A stretch of 17,478 bases of DNA from Pseudomonadota bacterium. Lineage in GTDB: Bacteria; Desulfobacterota; Desulfobulbia; Desulfobulbales; DAOVYS01. The stretch spans positions 1-17,478 of the forward strand of contig DAOVYS010000028.1 of assembly GCA_030635485.1 (NCBI GenBank), given 5' to 3'. Below the pieces are notes generated by a model that worked only from the letters and a program-made list of their open reading frames with translations, had not been told where the DNA came from and did no database searches. Every line of letters starts with the position of its first letter. Position 1 is the first letter of the stretch. Of the stretch, positions 14,357-17,478 are shown piece after piece. Both the position numbers and the translations under genes were made by a program.

Positions 14357-15343
14357 GTGGGAAAGGTGTTTAAGGCCCTGACCAAGGCCGAATCCACTGT
14401 TGGGTCTGAGAAGGATGAGACTCGGGCGGAGATCGCGAGCGAGCCGGATTCTATTTCGGAAAAAGCTGTTTCAGGTTCTGAAAAGATGGATATGCCCAAG
14501 GAGACCGGCACAACGGTTACGCCAAAGCCGGCCGTGGAAACAATCAAGGCCGGTCCGGAAAGGGCCGTGTTTTCAGAATCGGTTAAGATGGGCGCAGCCG
14601 GTCAGGCCTGGGACGAGAGGCTTACCGCTGTCACAGGGACCTCATCTCCTGTTGCAGAGAGTTTCAGAAGACTGCGCAACAAGATACTCCATCCGTCCAC
14701 AGGTGAGCCGCCGAGAAGTATTCTGGTAACGAGCGTTGTGCCTGAGGAGGGGAAGAGTTTTGTGTGCGCCAATCTAGGCGTGACCATGGCTCAGGGGCTT
14801 GAACAGCACGCACTTATGGTGGATTGTGATCTCAGGAGACCTTTTCTTGCCCCACTTTTCGGATTGCCGAATGAAACAGGACTGGTAAATTACCTGCGGG
14901 ACGGCACGGATCTGTCTCAACTTATCCGAAGCGTCGGATTTCAGAAACTCTCCATTATTCCCAGTGGGCCGCCGCCGATCAATCCGGCCGAACTTCTGGA
15001 TTCCGGGAAAATGACCGCTATGATCGACGAGGTTGTAACCAGGTATAGTGACAGGCTGGTTATCCTGGATAGTCCACCGGTTCAGGCAGCCTCGGAAACA
15101 GCTGTCCTTGCCAAGCATGTTGACGCGGTCGTTCTTGTGATACGGTGGGGGCAAGCAGGAAGAGAGCAGGTTAAGCAGTTCGTTGAACTTGTCGGTGAGA
15201 GCAAAATCATCGGGATCGTCTTTAACGCTGTTAGGGTGAGTAAGGTGGATGAGAGGCTGAGTGGCCGTTATTATGGCGGGGGTTATGAACATTATGGTGG
15301 ATATGGTCGGAAGGCAGGGCAGAACTCGTTAAGTGGGGAATAA
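14357..15343 (+). CDS. BY-type tyrosine autokinase (CpsD/CapB-like, XrtA-associated)
   Basis: A 328-residue cytoplasmic kinase that works with the chain-length protein; cycles of autophosphorylation control polymer length and export. Residues 10-90 are a low-complexity Glu/Lys/Pro/Ser-rich region with no clear fold. The P-loop fold follows: AESFRRLRNKI at 100-110, Walker A variant SVVPEEGKS at 126-134, Walker A' VDCDLRRP at 155-162, and Walker B LVILDSP at 234-240. The C-terminal tyrosine cluster is Tyr305, 306, 310, 313 and 316 in a Gly-rich tail. This is the unfused form expected for the XrtA-linked family (TIGR03018-like). The start is GTG, with AAAGGAG 7 bases before it. Promoter-like TTGCCA (14306) and TATTAT (14331) lie upstream with a long 19-base spacer, so an extra internal promoter is possible. 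Confidence 0.92.
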   Translation: MGKVFKALTKAESTVGSEKDETRAEIASEPDSISEKAVSGSEKMDMPKETGTTVTPKPAVETIKAGPERAVFSESVKMGAAGQAWDERLTAVTGTSSPVAESFRRLRNKILHPSTGEPPRSILVTSVVPEEGKSFVCANLGVTMAQGLEQHALMVDCDLRRPFLAPLFGLPNETGLVNYLRDGTDLSQLIRSVGFQKLSIIPSGPPPINPAELLDSGKMTAMIDEVVTRYSDRLVILDSPPVQAASETAVLAKHVDAVVLVIRWGQAGREQVKQFVELVGESKIIGIVFNAVRVSKVDERLSGRYYGGGYEHYGGYGRKAGQNSLSGE

Positions 15344-15379
15344 CCTTTATTAATTCATCATGTTACTTTTTATCAAAAG

Positions 15380-15418
15380 AACAACCACTCCCCACACACA
15401 ACCATTCACTCAACCACT
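15380..15418 (+). other. G-free, AC-rich leader before the sugar transferase
   Basis: About 39 bases contain no G at all and carry CAACCACT at 15382-15389 and 15411-15418 plus a variant at 15399. No ribosome site precedes the ATG at 15433. Such unstructured C-rich, G-poor RNA suits a Rho loading site or ribosomal protein S1 binding; neither is shown. It fills most of the 89-base gap between kinase and sugar transferase. Confidence 0.4.
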
Positions 15419-15432
15419 GAACCCTTTAACAT

Positions 15433-16815
15433 ATGCCGTATATTTTTAAAAAATATTACCCCATCAGAAATATCTTCTTTTTCTTTGGAGAGGGGCTGCT
15501 CATTTTTCTGGCGATCAGCGGGGTCTATCGGTTTTTCCTGGGTAGTACGCAATATTTTGATGGCATACTGCTTTACACATTGCAGGCTATGCTGGTTACC
15601 CTCATCTTTCAGATATCCCTCTATTATTTTGATCTCTATGATTTAAGCGTAACAAGTTCGTTTTCAGATACGGCAGCCAGGATCACTCAGGCATTCGGGG
15701 TGGGCTGTATTTCTCTGGCCATCATTTATTATCTGGCTCCTGCGACAATCATCTCCTCAGAGATTTTTTTTGCAGGTTATCTGGTTATATGCAGCAGTAT
15801 TGCACTCTGGCGTTTTTTTTATGCTCTTGTGTTGGATCGTCGTATGTTTGCCCAGCCTATACTCATTCTGGGGACCGGCGTAATAGCAGAGAATATTGCT
15901 AATGAGATCGAGAATAAGAGAGACTCGGCTTATAAGATAGTCGCTTATGCCGGTGATGGTAAACCTCGGGTCAACCCTCAGCGGGTGCCGGTTGTTCATG
16001 ATAAAAGGGAGATCTTTAGTGTTGCCTCGGCGAGAAAGGCGGAGAAGATCATTGTTGCTTTAGATGACAAGAGAGGAAACACGCCGACCAAGGAATTACT
16101 CGCCTGCAAGCTAAGGGGGATGTCCATAGTTCAGGGAATCGAGTTTTATGAGTCCCTGGCAGGAAAGATCCTGGTGGAAAAAGTCAATCCCACCTGGATA
16201 GTTTTTTCAGAAGGCTTTAAGCAGGGGAGGGGTGTTCAAATAATAAAACGGGCTGTCGATATCTTGCTGGCATCCTTTGGCCTGCTTATTTCTCTTCCAA
16301 TTATTCTTGTGACGTCGGTCATCATTAAATTGGAGTCACCCGGCCCGGTTCTTTATACACAGGACAGGGTTGGTGAGAAAGGGACTATTTTTAAGGTGAT
16401 AAAATTTCGTTCCATGCGGTCTGATGCTGAAAAGGACGGGCCGGTCTGGGCCTCTAAGAATGATAGCCGTGTGACAAGAGTCGGGAACTTTATACGCAAG
16501 ATTCGCATAGATGAGATCCCGCAGATGTGGAGCGTGCTTAAAGGTGAAATGAGTTTTGTGGGGCCGCGTCCGGAGAGGCCGGTGTTTGTGGAACAGTTGA
16601 CTCAAAATATCCCCTATTATTCATTAAGACACAATGTTAAGCCGGGAATTACAGGATGGGCTCAGATATGTTATCCATATGGCGCGTCGGAAGAGGATGC
16701 GTTAAGAAAGCTCGAGTATGACCTCTATTATGTCAAAAATATGTCTGTGTGGATGGATCTCTTGATCGTTTTTCAGACAATAAAGACTGTGCTGTTTCAG
16801 AGAGGGGCGCGGTGA
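15433..16815 (+). CDS. Polyprenyl-phosphate sugar-1-phosphate transferase (exopolysaccharide initiation)
   Basis: A 460-residue polytopic inner-membrane enzyme that transfers a sugar-1-phosphate from a nucleotide sugar to undecaprenyl phosphate, the first step of repeat-unit synthesis. The N-terminal half has about four membrane spans (near 14-35, 45-66, 88-103, 112-133), then a Rossmann-like cytoplasmic region with ILGTGVIAENI at 145-155. The fifth span, at about 273-298, leads into the catalytic domain: KFRSMRSDAE at 324-333, RIDEIPQMWSVLKGEMSFVG at 358-377, PRPERP at 378-383 and KPGITGWAQ at 403-411. This is the WbaP/WcaJ-like fold in the XrtA-associated form. The donor sugar cannot be read from the sequence. 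It starts with ATG but no ribosome site is visible, following a G-free leader. glmS begins 29 bases after its stop. Confidence 0.92.
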   Translation: MPYIFKKYYPIRNIFFFFGEGLLIFLAISGVYRFFLGSTQYFDGILLYTLQAMLVTLIFQISLYYFDLYDLSVTSSFSDTAARITQAFGVGCISLAIIYYLAPATIISSEIFFAGYLVICSSIALWRFFYALVLDRRMFAQPILILGTGVIAENIANEIENKRDSAYKIVAYAGDGKPRVNPQRVPVVHDKREIFSVASARKAEKIIVALDDKRGNTPTKELLACKLRGMSIVQGIEFYESLAGKILVEKVNPTWIVFSEGFKQGRGVQIIKRAVDILLASFGLLISLPIILVTSVIIKLESPGPVLYTQDRVGEKGTIFKVIKFRSMRSDAEKDGPVWASKNDSRVTRVGNFIRKIRIDEIPQMWSVLKGEMSFVGPRPERPVFVEQLTQNIPYYSLRHNVKPGITGWAQICYPYGASEEDALRKLEYDLYYVKNMSVWMDLLIVFQTIKTVLFQRGAR

Positions 16816-16844
16816 GTTAATCCCTCCAAAAAGGTCGGGTAATT

Positions 16845-17478
16845 ATGTGCGGAATTGTTGGATACATTGGAAAAAGAAGGGTGGTGCCCATCATCATGGA
16901 GGGGCTTAAGAGGCTGGAGTACCGCGGATATGATTCAGCGGGAATCGTTTATCTTTCAGATGGGCGGCTCGTGAAGCATCGTTCCGAAGGAAAGCTTTCA
17001 AATCTTGAGGAACTTCTTGAGCAGGAGGGAGAATTCGGAAGTAATATCGGTCTCGGTCATACCAGATGGGCTACGCATGGAGCACCAACAGAGGCAAATG
17101 CTCATCCCCACAGCGACTGTTCCGGCAATCTGGTTGTGGTTCACAATGGCATTATTGAGAATTACCATTCTCTGCGCGAGGAGCTTAAAGGCAAAGGCCA
17201 TACGTTTACATCGGAAACAGACACAGAGGTCCTGGCTCACCTTATTGAAGACTGTCTGGAAGGTGATCTGGTTGAAGCCGTCAGAAAGGCGCTTCATAAA
17301 GTGGACGGCTCGTATGCCTTGGGTGTGATGTGGACAGGGCAGCCGGATATGCTGATCGCGGCCCGCTATCAGAGTCCTTTGGTTCTTGGAGTTCATGATT
17401 CGGGTGCCTGTTTCATGGCTTCCGACATACCCGCGCTTTTGCCCTATACACGGGAGATTGTCTTTCTTGATGACAGGG
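16845..17478 (+). CDS. glmS: Glutamine-fructose-6-phosphate aminotransferase GlmS (5' part, runs off edge)
   Basis: The first 211 codons of GlmS, which makes glucosamine-6-phosphate from fructose-6-phosphate and glutamine, the entry to UDP-GlcNAc for peptidoglycan, lipid A and amino-sugar polymers. The N-terminal glutaminase domain starts MCGIVGYIG, where Cys2 (after Met removal) is the nucleophile. LEYRGYDSAG, GHTRWATHG, HNGIIENY and SETDTEVLAHLI are all present in order. The reading frame is open to the right edge, where it is cut within the glutaminase domain; the isomerase domains are outside. AAGG at 16831-16834 is the ribosome site. The 29-base gap after the sugar transferase, with no terminator, suggests co-transcription. 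Neither a glmS ribozyme nor a riboswitch can fit in such a short gap. Confidence 0.95.
   Translation, partial: MCGIVGYIGKRRVVPIIMEGLKRLEYRGYDSAGIVYLSDGRLVKHRSEGKLSNLEELLEQEGEFGSNIGLGHTRWATHGAPTEANAHPHSDCSGNLVVVHNGIIENYHSLREELKGKGHTFTSETDTEVLAHLIEDCLEGDLVEAVRKALHKVDGSYALGVMWTGQPDMLIAARYQSPLVLGVHDSGACFMASDIPALLPYTREIVFLDDR

Noticed and set aside
17005..17328. Plus-strand open frame of 107 codons near the right edge
   Set aside because: It lies in another frame of glmS, whose own frame carries all the glutaminase motifs and is open to the edge.

Overview
The window is a bacterial chromosomal segment of moderate GC content that looks like a deltaproteobacterium-type organism (Desulfobacterota or a close relative). 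This is inferred from gene content: an exosortase-A (XrtA/PEP-CTERM) type exopolysaccharide operon, a stand-alone FlhB C-domain protein, a ribosome-hibernation-factor/cold-shock-domain fusion, and several dispersed palindromic repeats. No rRNA, tRNA, CRISPR array, transposase or phage gene was seen.

The left part (1-5880) holds housekeeping genes. An FlhB-like export-switch fragment on the minus strand diverges from queC (7-deazaguanine synthesis). Then follow, all on the plus strand, nagZ (glycoside hydrolase family 3, cell-wall recycling), an HPF-like plus cold-shock-domain protein with a strong terminator, nadA (quinolinate synthase, an iron-sulfur enzyme) and an adjacent cysteine desulfurase of the IscS/NifS/NadS type that probably supplies sulfur for the NadA cluster. 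A terminator built from a 7-base tandem repeat closes this block.

The middle part (5860-8812, minus strand) is a two-gene unit: a large lipoprotein made almost wholly of TPR repeats (PrsT-like) and, 10 bases downstream, a PPP-family metallophosphatase. It diverges, across about 320 bases, from the exopolysaccharide operon.

The right part (9131 to the right edge, plus strand) encodes envelope polysaccharide assembly: a short Wza-type export protein, an outer-membrane beta-barrel, a Wzz/GNVR chain-length protein, an ExeA-like ATPase, a BY-type tyrosine kinase and a polyprenyl-phosphate sugar transferase that starts lipid-linked synthesis. GlmS (glucosamine-6-phosphate synthase) follows and runs off the right edge; it would feed amino-sugar precursors. 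No exosortase, glycosyltransferase, flippase or PEP-CTERM substrate lies in the window, so the exosortase link rests on the combination of accessory families.

The most unusual aspect is in the spacers. Three of the intergenic gaps in the exopolysaccharide operon each carry a different palindromic element of about 155-185 bases, and each starts within 0-4 bases of the upstream stop codon. One belongs to a repeat family with a fragment overlapping the nagZ stop codon and probably another at the left edge. I found no clearly new enzymatic system.
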